A stretch of 64,000 nt of DNA from Pseudomonas sp. HMWF032 (GCF_003060885.1 NZ_QAIG01000008.1:99904-163903), one strand, 5' to 3'; counted from the first letter of the stretch, positions 8,237 through 17,508 are shown. Numbers and translations are program-made. Notes: generated from the sequence alone by a model not told the origin.

Positions 8237-9259
8237 ATGTTGGCCATTCCCTACAGCCTGCCACGACGCAGCATCACCAGTGTGCAACTGCTGACCCAGC
8301 TGGGTCTCGACCATGGTTTGAGTGTTGAGCACTGCCTGCGCGACACCGGCCTCAGCCCCCTGCAACTGGCCGAGCTGCACAGTGAAATCGAAGGGGCGCA
8401 GGAGCTGCAGCTGATCCGCAACCTGATTGAGGCTCTGCCTGATCAGGATGACCTCGGCCTGCAAGCCGGCCTGCGTTATCAACTGACCACCTATGGCATC
8501 TGGGGTTACGCCCTGCTCAGCAGCCAGAGCTTCCGCCAGGCCGCCGACCTTGGCCTGCGCTACCTCGACCTGACCTTCGCCTTCAACCGCATCACCTTGC
8601 GCGAAGACGCCAGCCAGGCGCACCTGGCGCTCGATGGCAGCCACTTGCCGGACCAGGTGCGCGATTTTCTCCTGCTGCGCGACGCCGTCGCGGTGATGGT
8701 GATTCAGCGCGAGCTAACCGGCGCCAAGATGCCCCTGAGCCAGGTGCAATTAAGCATGCCGGCGCCTATCGATCCGACGCGTTTTATCGAGCAGTTCGGG
8801 CTGCTGCCAACGTTTGCCTGCGCAGAGAACCGCATCAGCTTTTCCCGCCACCTGCTCGACCTGCCCCTGCCCCGCGCCAACCCACACAGTGCTCAACTCT
8901 GCGAACAGCAATGCCAGGCCCTGCTGGCCAAACGTCAGGTACGCAGTGGCCTGGCCGGGCAGATTCGTGATCGTCTGTTGAGTACACCGGGACGGCTGGC
9001 AGACATGGAAGTCATTGCCAGCGAACTGAACATCAGTAGCCGCACCCTACGTCGCCGTCTGGAAGAGCAAGGCAGCAGCTTTCGCCAGTTGCAGGAAGAA
9101 GTGCGCCAGGCTCTGGCCGAAGAACTGCTGGCCATCGCCAGCCTAAGCCAGGAGGAGATTGCCGAGCGCCTGGGCTACAGCGAGGTGTCGAATTTCCTGC
9201 ATGCGTTCAAGCGCTGGAAAGGCCTCACGCCTGGACAATACCGCCAGACACTGGGCTGA
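8237..9259 (+). CDS. AraC-family regulator with arabinose-binding-like N-domain (VirS type)
   Basis: The 340-residue protein has an N-terminal effector domain of the PF12625 type (about 15-200) and a C-terminal double helix-turn-helix (about 240-338). The latter includes ISSRTLRRRLEEQGSSF and SQEEIAERLGYSEVSNFLHAFKRWKGLTPGQYR. It is transcribed divergently from the monooxygenase-esterase-SDR operon and is very likely its regulator. VirS, which controls the mymA operon in Mycobacterium tuberculosis, has the same family, orientation and neighbours. Likely an activator responding to an acid or lipid-like signal, by analogy only. Confidence 0.92.
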   Translation: MLAIPYSLPRRSITSVQLLTQLGLDHGLSVEHCLRDTGLSPLQLAELHSEIEGAQELQLIRNLIEALPDQDDLGLQAGLRYQLTTYGIWGYALLSSQSFRQAADLGLRYLDLTFAFNRITLREDASQAHLALDGSHLPDQVRDFLLLRDAVAVMVIQRELTGAKMPLSQVQLSMPAPIDPTRFIEQFGLLPTFACAENRISFSRHLLDLPLPRANPHSAQLCEQQCQALLAKRQVRSGLAGQIRDRLLSTPGRLADMEVIASELNISSRTLRRRLEEQGSSFRQLQEEVRQALAEELLAIASLSQEEIAERLGYSEVSNFLHAFKRWKGLTPGQYRQTLG

Positions 9260-9400
9260 ATAACGCGACTGACAAGTCGTCGGGCGGCGGGCCGGATAAC
9301 TGACACGTTGCCATTTCATCCGCCAAATTGGCAGTTTCCACCCTCAAGCTGGCGACCATTTGCGCCGATACTGCTGAACAATCTACTGACTGGAGTTTTC

Positions 9401-10843
9401 ATGCGACAGGGTTTCCTTGGGCAGTTCCTGCCACATGATTTGACCGACCAGGCCAGCATCCTGTTGGCCCGCACTCTGGCCTTCAGCGCGCTGTGCAGCG
9501 TGGTGATCGGCCTGTACAGCTGCATCAAGTGGGGGCGCCTGGGCAACGATGCGCTGATGTATGGCTCGTTGCTGTTGGTCTTGGGCATGCCGCTGATGCT
9601 GCTGGTACTGCGCAGCAGTGTGCTGCCGCTAGCGGTCGCCGCGAACATGGCACTGGCGTGCATGGCCAGCTACTCGATGCTGCTGATCTACCAGCTGGGT
9701 GGTCTGCACTCGGCACATATCTACTGGCCGGCCGTGATCATCGTCTTCGCCTACCTGCTGGCCGGTGCGCGCAGCGCCATGGTCTGGAGCCTGGTACAGG
9801 TGCTGTTCGTGTTCTGGCTGATCCGCCTGGAACGCAGCGGTGCCAGCCTGCCGGTATTTGAACTGAGCCCGCGCGATGCTGCCGTGAACACCTACTCGGG
9901 TTACATCCTGCCGGTGCTGACGGTGTGGCTGGCACAGTGGTACAGCGCGCAACTGCGTAACCAGGCCTTGGCTGATGCCGAACAGGCCCTGAGCGAATCG
10001 CGCGAGTTCGGTCAACGCGCCGCACGCAATCAGGATCAGCTCGGCGGCATCGTCGATGACGTGCGCAGCACCGCCAGCGACCTGCTGCAGATGGCCAGCC
10101 AGCTGCAACAAACCCTCGGTGGTATTCGCCAGCGTTGCCAGAGCATCGACACCAATGTGCAGCAACAGGCCGATGCCATGCAGCAACTGGACCTGGCCCT
10201 GCATGAAGTACTGGACAGCCTCGCTGACAGCACCGGCCATATGCAGCAGCTCAGCCAGGACACCCAGCACAGCAGCAGCCAGGTCAATGCCTGCGCACAG
10301 CGTATGGAGGATGCCCAGGCCAGCATGCAGGCCATCCAGCAGAGCAACCAGCGCATCGCCGAATCCATGCAGATGATCAGCGCCATCGCCCAGCAGACCA
10401 ACTTGTTGGCGCTTAACGCCGCCATCGAAGCGGCCCGCGCCGGAGAGCATGGTCGCGGTTTTGCGGTGGTCGCCGATGAAGTACGCAACCTCTCGCAGCG
10501 CAGCAACGAAACCGCCGACACCGTGCAGAGCGTACTCGGCCAATCGCAGCAAATCATCGACACCGGAGCCACGCAGGTCAGTGATGTCAGCCACGCATTG
10601 AGCAACAACGCCGGACTGACCGACAACCTGTCGCAGTCAATCCTGCAGCACAGTCAGGCGCTCACCCAGGCGCACCAGCAACTGCTGCACGTGCGTGACA
10701 ACAGTGCCGCACAACGCGATGCCAGTCAGCGCCAGCGCGCCGCCAGTGCCGAACTGCTGGATGCCCAAGAGTCGCTGGTGCAACTTGGCCAACAGCTGGA
10801 GCAGTTATCGCATCAGCTGCATCAGCGGGTGGCCAGCGCTTAG
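9401..10843 (+). CDS. Methyl-accepting chemotaxis protein, polytopic, no HAMP
   Basis: The 480-residue receptor begins with about six hydrophobic segments (roughly residues 20-190) in place of a periplasmic ligand domain, followed directly by a long coiled coil. The signalling tip is intact: [38 protein letters not shown] see no HAMP domain. The ATG at 9401 has GGAG at 9392; an upstream in-frame ATG at 9308 lacks a site. Likely senses membrane state, energy or a hydrophobic ligand and feeds a CheA kinase encoded elsewhere. Confidence 0.9.
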   Translation: MRQGFLGQFLPHDLTDQASILLARTLAFSALCSVVIGLYSCIKWGRLGNDALMYGSLLLVLGMPLMLLVLRSSVLPLAVAANMALACMASYSMLLIYQLGGLHSAHIYWPAVIIVFAYLLAGARSAMVWSLVQVLFVFWLIRLERSGASLPVFELSPRDAAVNTYSGYILPVLTVWLAQWYSAQLRNQALADAEQALSESREFGQRAARNQDQLGGIVDDVRSTASDLLQMASQLQQTLGGIRQRCQSIDTNVQQQADAMQQLDLALHEVLDSLADSTGHMQQLSQDTQHSSSQVNACAQRMEDAQASMQAIQQSNQRIAESMQMISAIAQQTNLLALNAAIEAARAGEHGRGFAVVADEVRNLSQRSNETADTVQSVLGQSQQIIDTGATQVSDVSHALSNNAGLTDNLSQSILQHSQALTQAHQQLLHVRDNSAAQRDASQRQRAASAELLDAQESLVQLGQQLEQLSHQLHQRVASA

Positions 10844-10877
10844 CGCCTCCAACGACCTGCTGCGCGTCGGCCCTGCG

Positions 10878-11028
10878 GCGTTAAAAACAGGCTCGGCTAG
10901 CCGCTTGCGGCTAACGCGCTTCAGCGCGACCCGAAGGGCGAGTGAAACGAGTAATGCCCATGTACAACAGTACGCTCCGCTTCCTCGCCTGTTTTGACCA
11001 GCCGGAGGCTGTTACTAACGTAGCGCCT
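10878..11028 (+). repeat. Dispersed intergenic repeat, copy A
   Basis: About 150 bases, from gcgttaaaaa to gtagcgcct, are shared with 18336-18486 (same strand) and 53078-53231 (opposite strand). The core GCGCGACCCGAAGGGCGAGTG is near-identical in all three. It contains a hairpin (GCTAGCCGC-TT-GCGGCTAAC) and a second short stem (GCGC-TTCA-GCGC). It occupies most of the 308-base gap between the chemoreceptor and alkA genes; the rest holds the alkA promoter. No coding potential is evident. Confidence 0.8.
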
Positions 11029-11151
11029 GGCCGGACTCCAGCTCGCGAGGTCGTAAACAGTTGTTAAAACGAGCACATCCCGCCCTACCGGCTCCAGTTT
11101 GAAAGTCAGTTCTGCGCTGACAGCCAGCCGAACGGCGGTTATTGTTCGGCC

Positions 11152-12036
11152 ATGAGCCCATCACCCCACACCCTGTTACTGAGCTACCAGCCGCCCTGGC
11201 AGTGGCAACAATTCCACGCGCACTTTGCCCTGCGTGCCCTAGCGGGGGTGGAAAGCCTGCAACCGCACAGTTACGCGCGCAGCGTGCACCTCGATGGCCA
11301 ACATGGCTGGTTCCGCGTGCAGTCGCTGACTGATCAGCACGCGCTGCAACTGCAGTACAGCGAATCGCTGCAGCCCTGCCTGGCGACGCTCACTGCGCGG
11401 GTCCGTACGATGTTTGATCTGGACTGCCAGCCGCAGCAGATCAGCGCGCACTTTGCCAACGATGCGCAGCTCGGGCCTCTGGTTTCACGCAATCCTGGTT
11501 TGCGTTTACCCACCGCTTTCGAGCCATTTGAACAAGCCGTGCGCGCCATTATTGGCCAGCAGGTCACGGTCAAGGCAGCGGTGACCATCACTGGCCGCCT
11601 GGTTTCCCGACTGGGCGAATCGCTGCAATTTGCCGATGCGCCCGATATTCAAAGGCTGTTCCCCAGCCCTAACGCAATCGCCGAAGCCAATCTGGAGGGC
11701 ATCGGCATGCCCGGCAAACGCGTGCAGACCTTGCAGCATTTCGCTACGCAGGTAGCCAGCGGTGCTCTGCGTCTGGATTTGCAGGACGGCTATACGGCAT
11801 TTATCGAACGACTCTGCGCCCTGCCCGGCATCGGCCCGTGGACGGCGGAATACATTGCGCTGCGTGCCTTTGGCGAGGTTGATGCCTTTCCTGCCAGTGA
11901 CCTGGGCTTGCTCAAGGCCCCGGTGTGGGGGCCAGACGGCATCGACGCCAAACAGCTCAAGGTCCGTGCCGAAGCCTGGCGACCATGGCGCGCTTACGCC
12001 GCCGCGCACCTGTGGCACAACTACTCGGAAGGTTAA
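11152..12036 (+). CDS. alkA: DNA-3-methyladenine glycosylase II (AlkA family)
   Basis: The 294-residue protein has an AlkA-type N-terminal domain followed by a helix-hairpin-helix glycosylase domain. The hairpin LPGIGPWTAEYIALRAFG lies at about 224-241 and the catalytic aspartate is Asp250 in FPASDLGL. It excises alkylated purines in base-excision repair. It is followed four bases later by an ogt-like gene, so two branches of alkylation repair are co-transcribed. Unlike many Ada-AlkA fusions there is no Ada domain, so the inducing regulator must lie elsewhere. Confidence 0.92.
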   Translation: MSPSPHTLLLSYQPPWQWQQFHAHFALRALAGVESLQPHSYARSVHLDGQHGWFRVQSLTDQHALQLQYSESLQPCLATLTARVRTMFDLDCQPQQISAHFANDAQLGPLVSRNPGLRLPTAFEPFEQAVRAIIGQQVTVKAAVTITGRLVSRLGESLQFADAPDIQRLFPSPNAIAEANLEGIGMPGKRVQTLQHFATQVASGALRLDLQDGYTAFIERLCALPGIGPWTAEYIALRAFGEVDAFPASDLGLLKAPVWGPDGIDAKQLKVRAEAWRPWRAYAAAHLWHNYSEG

Positions 12037-12040
12037 AGCG

Positions 12041-12538
12041 ATGTTCTACCGCTACCACGACAGCCCGATTGGACGCCTGCTATTGGCCGCTGACGAAACG
12101 GGCCTGCAAAAACTGCTGATGGATGTCGCTGACAAGCCCTGGCACATCGGCGAAAAATGGCGCAGCGCGGTCGATGAGCTGGATGAGGTGTGCCGGCAAC
12201 TGGATGAGTATTTCGCCGGGCGGCGGCAACGCTTCGAGCTGCTGCTGGCGCCGCAAGGTACGGCGTTTCAGCAAGCGGTGTGGCAGGCTTTGCAGGCCAT
12301 TCCGTTTGGCCATACCAGCTGCTACAGCGACCTCGCCGCCGAGATCGCACGGCCCAAGGCCGTGCGTGCGGTCGGCGCAGCCAATGGTGCCAACCCGATT
12401 GCCATCATCATTCCCTGTCACCGGGTGATTGGCCGTGACGGCAGCCTTACCGGTTATGCCGGCGGTCTGTCACGCAAGGCGCTGCTGCTCAAATTGGAGG
12501 GCGCGCAGCTGCCGGAACAGCACTTGCTGAGCATTTAG
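12041..12538 (+). CDS. ogt: Methylated-DNA--[protein]-cysteine S-methyltransferase
   Basis: This 165-residue protein takes the methyl group from O6-methylguanine onto its own cysteine. The active-site motif IPCHRV places the acceptor at Cys126, and the helix-turn-helix segment with RAVGAANGANP precedes it. The start is the ATG at 12041, four bases after the alkA stop; the upstream extension of the frame lies inside alkA. It lacks the Ada N-terminal zinc domain, hence Ogt rather than Ada. Confidence 0.93.
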   Translation: MFYRYHDSPIGRLLLAADETGLQKLLMDVADKPWHIGEKWRSAVDELDEVCRQLDEYFAGRRQRFELLLAPQGTAFQQAVWQALQAIPFGHTSCYSDLAAEIARPKAVRAVGAANGANPIAIIIPCHRVIGRDGSLTGYAGGLSRKALLLKLEGAQLPEQHLLSI

Positions 12539-12539
12539 C

Positions 12540-13070
12540 CTAGGGCTGAACTCGCGCCAGCACGCGCGCCGGAGCCTCTAGCGGCAATGCCAGAATCAGA
12601 CCCTCGCCAGACGCCGGGTAGAGGCCGGTCAGCGCGGTGATAGTGACCTGATGGGAGACCAGCACCAACGACGCACCACGCGGTTGTGCATTGATCTGCT
12701 CGATCAGCGCGGCAGTTTGCTCACGGGCGGTGTTGGGCGTTTGAAAGAATGAATCCAGCGCAGGCAGCGCTTCGACTGCGCCCAAGCCCATTTCGCGGGC
12801 CGTATCCTGAGCGCGACACCAGCGGCTGCTCAGCAGACGCGCTTCAATCCACTGGCTACGCAACAACTGTCCCCAGCGCTGCGCCTGCTCACGGCCAACT
12901 TGATTGAGGTTGCGCTGGGTGCGGCAATCATTCAGCTGGAGATTCGCCGGATCACCTGTACCGGGCGCTGTGGCATGGCGCAACAGCAGCACGGCGCGAC
13001 CGTCACGCAGCGCGGTCCAGGCGTGTTGATCACTGGCTTGAAGCGCGCCGCTCAGCAAGCAAAGCGCCAC
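12540..13070 (-). CDS. Histidine phosphatase family protein (secreted?)
   Basis: The branched phosphoglycerate-mutase fold is recognised by LLLRHATAPG (RHG-like catalytic motif), a following TQRNLNQVGREQAQRWG segment and SLVLVSHQVTITALTG with the second histidine. The start is doubtful: the only start codon after the end of the PLDc_N gene is GTG at 13070, giving 176 residues and a short hydrophobic N-terminus. A GTG at 13181 would overlap the upstream gene by 85 bases and gives a longer arginine-containing signal-like leader. Substrate unknown. Confidence 0.82.
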   Translation of the reverse strand: MALCLLSGALQASDQHAWTALRDGRAVLLLRHATAPGTGDPANLQLNDCRTQRNLNQVGREQAQRWGQLLRSQWIEARLLSSRWCRAQDTAREMGLGAVEALPALDSFFQTPNTAREQTAALIEQINAQPRGASLVLVSHQVTITALTGLYPASGEGLILALPLEAPARVLARVQP

Positions 13071-13096
13071 TAACCACGCGCCTGCCCGCCGCCTGG

Positions 13097-13288
13097 CTAG
13101 AACTTGACCGTGCCACGCGGCCCCAGCAATGCCCAGATGATCAGACCAATCACCGGCAACAGAGCAATCAGCAAGACCCACAGCACCTTGATACCAATCT
13201 CGGCATTACTTTTTATAACGCTGAGGATCGCCCAGACATCCAGTGCCAGAATCACCAGACCCAGTAGTCCGCTGAACATTGAGCCCAT
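13097..13288 (-). CDS. PLDc_N domain small membrane protein
   Basis: The 63-residue protein has two transmembrane helices (about 5-24 and 33-53) and ends with a short GPRGTVKF tail. It matches the phospholipase D nuclease N-terminal domain, which often occurs as a stand-alone mini-protein. AAGGAG lies ten bases before the ATG. It precedes the histidine phosphatase gene on the same strand. Function unknown. Confidence 0.85.
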   Translation of the reverse strand: MGSMFSGLLGLVILALDVWAILSVIKSNAEIGIKVLWVLLIALLPVIGLIIWALLGPRGTVKF

Positions 13289-13360
13289 ATGCTGTCTCTC
13301 CTTGGTTGGGGTGCCTAGGTAGGATAGCCGCTGCGCTGAACAGTTCAGTCGCGCCCCCTA

Positions 13361-13909
13361 TCAGCAGTCATCCAACCCCGCGAATGTGGCGGCGAAATCA
13401 CCCGCTACAGGCACAAAATCGGGGACCTTGGGGCTGTCAAACAAGCGCAAAACGGCAAAGCGCGGATGTTCACCGCCGTCAAACCAATGCGCAGTGGCGG
13501 CGGGTAACTGCACCAGGTCGCCCTTCTCGCACAGCAGGCTGTATACGTACTCGTCGATATGCAGCGCCAGCAGGCCACGTCCAGCCAGGTAGTAATGCAG
13601 ATGAGCCGGCTGACAGCGTTGCTCCGCGCGCAGGCTACGAGCCAGTTCACTGCCCTCCCCGCGCTCATCACACTGGCTCAGCACCTCGGCGCTGGCATAA
13701 GCATGCTGGGTCAGCAACTGGTCGATCTGCACCTGGCTGGCTGCCAGCAGCTCATCACTGGCTGTACCGGCCGTGACCGCCTGCTGAACAGGCAACTGAC
13801 TGAACTGCACACCAACGGCAGCCAGAGTGCTGGCGATGTCTTCGACGTGAGTCAGCAGCTTGTTCGGGTACTCGGGCGAAGACTGCGGGTAGACGGTCAG
13901 GCTGCTCAT
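13361..13909 (-). CDS. Acireductone dioxygenase (ARD) family cupin with altered metal site
   Basis: The 182-residue protein follows the ARD family from end to end: SPEYPNKLLTHVEDIASTLA at the N-terminus, then AGRGLLALHIDEYVYSLLCEKGDLVQLPA and HWFDGGEHPRFAVLRLF. True ARD (methionine salvage) binds Fe or Ni with His-x-His-x3-Glu plus a later His. Here the aligned positions are Gln97, Cys99 and His103; only His141 is kept, with an extra His at 105. No methionine-salvage gene is nearby. It may be a non-ARD dioxygenase or use another ligand set. Confidence 0.85.
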   Translation of the reverse strand: MSSLTVYPQSSPEYPNKLLTHVEDIASTLAAVGVQFSQLPVQQAVTAGTASDELLAASQVQIDQLLTQHAYASAEVLSQCDERGEGSELARSLRAEQRCQPAHLHYYLAGRGLLALHIDEYVYSLLCEKGDLVQLPAATAHWFDGGEHPRFAVLRLFDSPKVPDFVPVAGDFAATFAGLDDC

Positions 13910-13954
13910 GCTCAGGGCTCTCGTACAGTCGGTTTCAATTCAATAGATAGCAGC

Positions 13955-15106
13955 TCAGGGCCGCTCATCACGCATATAGCGTGCGGTAATCACCGCCGCC
14001 GCCAGGGCAATCAGGCTGGCGATGGCAAAGGTCCAGGCCGCGCCGAGGCTGTGCCAGCTATAACCGGAATACAACGCCCCCAATGCCCCACCGACGCCCG
14101 CCAACGCAGCATACAAGGCCTGGCCCTGGCCCTGCTGGCGATCAGCAAAGCTGCGCTGGACAAAATGCATGGCCGCCGCGTGGAAACTGCCAAAGGTTGC
14201 GGCATGCATCAACTGGGCAAACAGCAGCACCGGCAGATGCCCAGCCAGATTGCCCAGCAATAACCAGCGCACAGCGGTAATCAGAAAGCTTGCCAGCAGC
14301 ACGGTACGCAGGGAATAGCGCGCCAGTAACCGGGCCATAAACATAAACAGCACGATTTCAGCCAGCACACCCAGCGCCCACAGCTGGCCGATCACCCCGC
14401 GCGAATAGCCGAGTGTTTCCAGGTGCACGCTGAGAAAGGTGTAGTACGGGCCGTTGCTCAACTGCATCAGGCCGGCGCTTAAGTAGAAGGCGAGAATCCC
14501 CGGCCGCCGAAGCTGCTGGAGAAAGCCGCCTTGATCCTGGGTATTGGGGCGCATCTGCGGCTGCGCATTGGGCACCCACCAACTGCTCAGGACGATGCCG
14601 CTCATGATCAGGATCAGCGCCCAGGGGTAGGCATCCAGGCTGAGCCGCTCGAACAGCTTGCCCAAACCGACCACCGCGACAATAAACCCAATACTGCCCC
14701 ACAGACGGATCTGGCTATAGCGCGCCGCCTGCTCCTTGAGATGGGCAAAGGTGATCACTTCAAACTGCGGCAGCACCGCATGCCAGAAGAACGCATGCAG
14801 CGCCATGATCAGCGCCAGCCAGGCGTAGCTCTGGCTGACAAAGATGCCGGCGAAACACAGCAACGTACAGAGCGCACCAAAGCGCACAATGCCCAGCCGC
14901 CGGCCCGTGTGGTCACCCAGCCAACCCCAGATATTTGGCGCGATGCAGCGCATCAGCATGGGAATGGCGATCAGCTCGCCAATCCGCGCAGCAGAAAACC
15001 CCAGGTGATCGAAATACAGCGCGAGAAACGGCGCGGTGGCGCCAAGCAGCGAGAAATAGAAGAAGTAGAAACCGGACAAACGCCAGTAAGGCAATGCGCC
15101 GCTCAT
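13955..15106 (-). CDS. MFS transporter, HcaT/LacY-like (MFS_1_like)
   Basis: The 383-residue protein has about twelve hydrophobic helices. It begins GALPYWRLSGFYFFYFSLLGATAPFL and shows a GDHTGRRLG loop after the second helix region, as in the 3-phenylpropionate transporter (HcaT) branch. The ATG at 15106 is chosen because it begins directly before the first helix; longer forms would read through a repeat. Substrate unknown. It lies downstream of aroC on the same strand but is separated by an 88-base gap with an inverted repeat. Confidence 0.9.
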   Translation of the reverse strand: MSGALPYWRLSGFYFFYFSLLGATAPFLALYFDHLGFSAARIGELIAIPMLMRCIAPNIWGWLGDHTGRRLGIVRFGALCTLLCFAGIFVSQSYAWLALIMALHAFFWHAVLPQFEVITFAHLKEQAARYSQIRLWGSIGFIVAVVGLGKLFERLSLDAYPWALILIMSGIVLSSWWVPNAQPQMRPNTQDQGGFLQQLRRPGILAFYLSAGLMQLSNGPYYTFLSVHLETLGYSRGVIGQLWALGVLAEIVLFMFMARLLARYSLRTVLLASFLITAVRWLLLGNLAGHLPVLLFAQLMHAATFGSFHAAAMHFVQRSFADRQQGQGQALYAALAGVGGALGALYSGYSWHSLGAAWTFAIASLIALAAAVITARYMRDERP

Positions 15107-15153
15107 GGTTTGGCCGTAGCCTGGGTTGAGCAGAGCGACACCCAGGCCGCGCA

Positions 15154-15188
15154 TTGTTGGGCTTCGCTGCGCGCAACCCAACCTACGC
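15154..15188. repeat. Inverted repeat of the TTGGGCTTCGCTGCGC type
   Basis: GTTGGG (15156-15161) and CCCAAC (15177-15182) flank GC-rich bases in the gap between aroC and the MFS gene, followed by CTACG. This word pair is a frequent dispersed intergenic hairpin in Pseudomonas and other gammaproteobacteria. It may weakly terminate aroC transcription, but no T-tract follows on the minus strand. Confidence 0.6.
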
Positions 15189-15194
15189 AGGCTG

Positions 15195-16286
15195 TCACAG
15201 CTGTGGCAACACCGGCGTGCTGACCCGCACCTCGGCATTCTGCGCACGGTGGCGCAGCAGATGGTCCATCAGCACGATGGCCATCATCGCCTCGGCGATT
15301 GGTGTAGCACGAATGCCCACGCACGGGTCATGACGGCCCTTGGTGATGATGTCCACCGGGTTGCCGTGGATATCGATCGAGCGCCCCGGCGTGGTGATGC
15401 TCGACGTCGGTTTGAGGGCCAGGTGGGCCACAATCGGCTGACCACTGGAGAGCCCACCGAGAATGCCGCCAGCATTGTTGGAGAGGAAACCTTCAGGGGT
15501 CATCTCGTCACGGTGCTCGGTGCCGCGCTGCGCCACGCTGGCGAAACCCGCACCGATTTCCACGCCCTTGACTGCGTTGATGCTCATCAGCGCATGGGCC
15601 AGTTCGGCGTCCAGGCGGTCGAAAATCGGCTCGCCCAGGCCGGGCATCACGCCCTCGGCAACCACGGTGATCTTCGCGCCAACTGAATCCTGATCACGGC
15701 GCAGCTGGTCCATATAGGCTTCCAACTCCGGCACCTTGTCCGGATCGGGGCTGAAGAAGGCGTTCTGTTCGACGCTGTCCCAGGTCTTGAACGGGATTTC
15801 AATCGGCCCCAGCTGGCTCATGTAGCCGCGAATCACGATGCCCTGAGTGGCCAGGTATTTCTTGGCGATGGCACCCGCGGCCACACGCATGGCGGTTTCC
15901 CGCGCCGAGCTGCGGCCACCACCGCGGTAGTCACGCACGCCGTACTTGTGGTGATAGGTGTAATCGGCGTGCGCCGGGCGGAAGGAATCCTTGATCGCCG
16001 AGTAGTCTTTGGACTTCTGGTCAGTGTTGCGGATCAGCAGGCCAATCGAGCAACCGGTGGTTTTGCCCTCGAACACCCCGGCAAGGATTTCCACCTCATC
16101 GTCTTCCTGGCGCTGCGTGGTATGCCGGCTAGTGCCGGGTTTGCGTCGGTCGAGGTCACGCTGCAGGTCTTCCAGGCTGATTTCCAGCCCCGGCGGGCAG
16201 CCATCGACAATGGCGACCAATGCCGGGCCATGGCTCTCGCCAGCGGTGGTGACAGTGAACAGCTTGCCGTAGGTATTGCCGGACAT
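15195..16286 (-). CDS. aroC: Chorismate synthase
   Basis: The 363-residue protein converts 5-enolpyruvylshikimate-3-phosphate to chorismate, the last step of the shikimate pathway, using reduced FMN. Family signatures are [21 protein letters not shown] near the N-terminus, the [27 protein letters not shown] block, and [13 protein letters not shown] later. The ATG at 16286 ([20 protein letters not shown]) is the usual family start. The window also carries a DAHP synthase (39 kb), the pathway's first enzyme, but not in the same operon. Confidence 0.98.
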   Translation of the reverse strand: MSGNTYGKLFTVTTAGESHGPALVAIVDGCPPGLEISLEDLQRDLDRRKPGTSRHTTQRQEDDEVEILAGVFEGKTTGCSIGLLIRNTDQKSKDYSAIKDSFRPAHADYTYHHKYGVRDYRGGGRSSARETAMRVAAGAIAKKYLATQGIVIRGYMSQLGPIEIPFKTWDSVEQNAFFSPDPDKVPELEAYMDQLRRDQDSVGAKITVVAEGVMPGLGEPIFDRLDAELAHALMSINAVKGVEIGAGFASVAQRGTEHRDEMTPEGFLSNNAGGILGGLSSGQPIVAHLALKPTSSITTPGRSIDIHGNPVDIITKGRHDPCVGIRATPIAEAMMAIVLMDHLLRHRAQNAEVRVSTPVLPQL

Positions 16287-16448
16287 GTGCAAAACGCTCC
16301 GCGAAAATCAGCTCCGAGGCTACGCCAGCCGGCGCAATACCCCACTTGAGTAAAGGCGGCGAGTATACCCGTGGCGTTCGCCCAGATCATCCTCGAACCT
16401 TCAGGGGGGATAAACGTCCAATAGGCTCATCCCTGGCAGTTCCTTTCC

Positions 16449-17444
16449 ATGACCCGAGTTCTTCTATTGCCACTTCTTTTCTGTAGCGCCCTGCTGCAAG
16501 CCGCCCCCGACGTCGCACAGAGCAGCACCGCGCACAGCAGCGTGCAGCACCCCATGCGCCTGCAGACAAGCCAGGGCACGCTGCAGGGCACGCTGCTCAA
16601 GCCCAGCAGCACCACGTCAGTGGCTGTGGCGCTGCTGATTGCCGGCTCCGGCCCTACCGACCGTAACGGCAACAACCCTGAAGGCGGGCATAACGACAAC
16701 CTCAAACGCCTGGCGCAAAGTCTGGCCAAACAGGGCATCGCCAGCCTGCGCTATGACAAACGCGGTGTAGCCGCGAGCCGCGCCGCCACCCCGGATGAAC
16801 GCGACCTCAGTGTTGAGGGGTATGTCAGCGATGCCGTGGGCTGGGCACAGCTGCTCAGGGCTGATCCGGCGTTTGACCGACTGATTCTCATCGGCCACAG
16901 CGAAGGTGCGCTGATTGCCAGCTTGGCGGCCGAACAGGCCCAGGCCGATGCCCTGGTGGCGATTGCCGGCAGCTCCCGACCGATCGACCAACTGCTGCGT
17001 GAACAACTGGCCGCCCGCCTGCCGCCGGATCAGCTGGCACAGAGCAATCACCTGCTCGACCGCCTGCTGGGCGGGCAGCTCATGCCGCAGGTGCCCAAGT
17101 CCTTGCAAGTGCTGTTTCGCCCAAGCGTGCAGCCCTACCTGATCACCCTGCTGCAGCAAGACCCCGGCCAGGCCTTTGCCCGTTTGCAGATTCCGGCGCT
17201 GATCGTCCAAGGCAGCCACGATATTCAGGTCAGTCTCGCCGATGCCCACGCCTTGCAGGCGGCCAAGCCGGATGCCGAGTTGCTGATCATCCCCGGCATG
17301 AACCATATGCTGCGCATCAGCGCGCTGGATTTACCGGCGCAACTGGCCAGTTACAACAATCCTCGGCTACCGTTGGCACAGGGACTGGGCGAGCAGATCG
17401 CCCAGTTCATCCAGCGCAGCGGCAAAAAGCCAGCCTCCAGTTAG
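16449..17444 (+). CDS. Secreted alpha/beta hydrolase
   Basis: The 331-residue protein has a signal peptide (about 1-19, VLLLPLLFCSALLQAAP) and an alpha/beta hydrolase domain. AGSGPTDRNGNNPEG forms the oxyanion region, the nucleophile is Ser151 in GHSEGA, and acid and base are probably in GSHDIQ and GMNHML. Likely periplasmic. It resembles peptidase/acyl-hydrolase S9-like proteins, but the substrate cannot be assigned. Confidence 0.88.
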   Translation: MTRVLLLPLLFCSALLQAAPDVAQSSTAHSSVQHPMRLQTSQGTLQGTLLKPSSTTSVAVALLIAGSGPTDRNGNNPEGGHNDNLKRLAQSLAKQGIASLRYDKRGVAASRAATPDERDLSVEGYVSDAVGWAQLLRADPAFDRLILIGHSEGALIASLAAEQAQADALVAIAGSSRPIDQLLREQLAARLPPDQLAQSNHLLDRLLGGQLMPQVPKSLQVLFRPSVQPYLITLLQQDPGQAFARLQIPALIVQGSHDIQVSLADAHALQAAKPDAELLIIPGMNHMLRISALDLPAQLASYNNPRLPLAQGLGEQIAQFIQRSGKKPASS

Positions 17445-17508
17445 CCTCGCGGCAGCCGATAAGCGCATCAGGCGACACCTGAAGATGTCGCGCACAGGAT
17501 CGCCATGT

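Noticed and set aside
11762..12040. N-terminally extended form of the Ogt protein starting inside alkA
   Set aside because: The extension lies wholly within the alkA reading frame's DNA and the family starts at the ATG at 12041.
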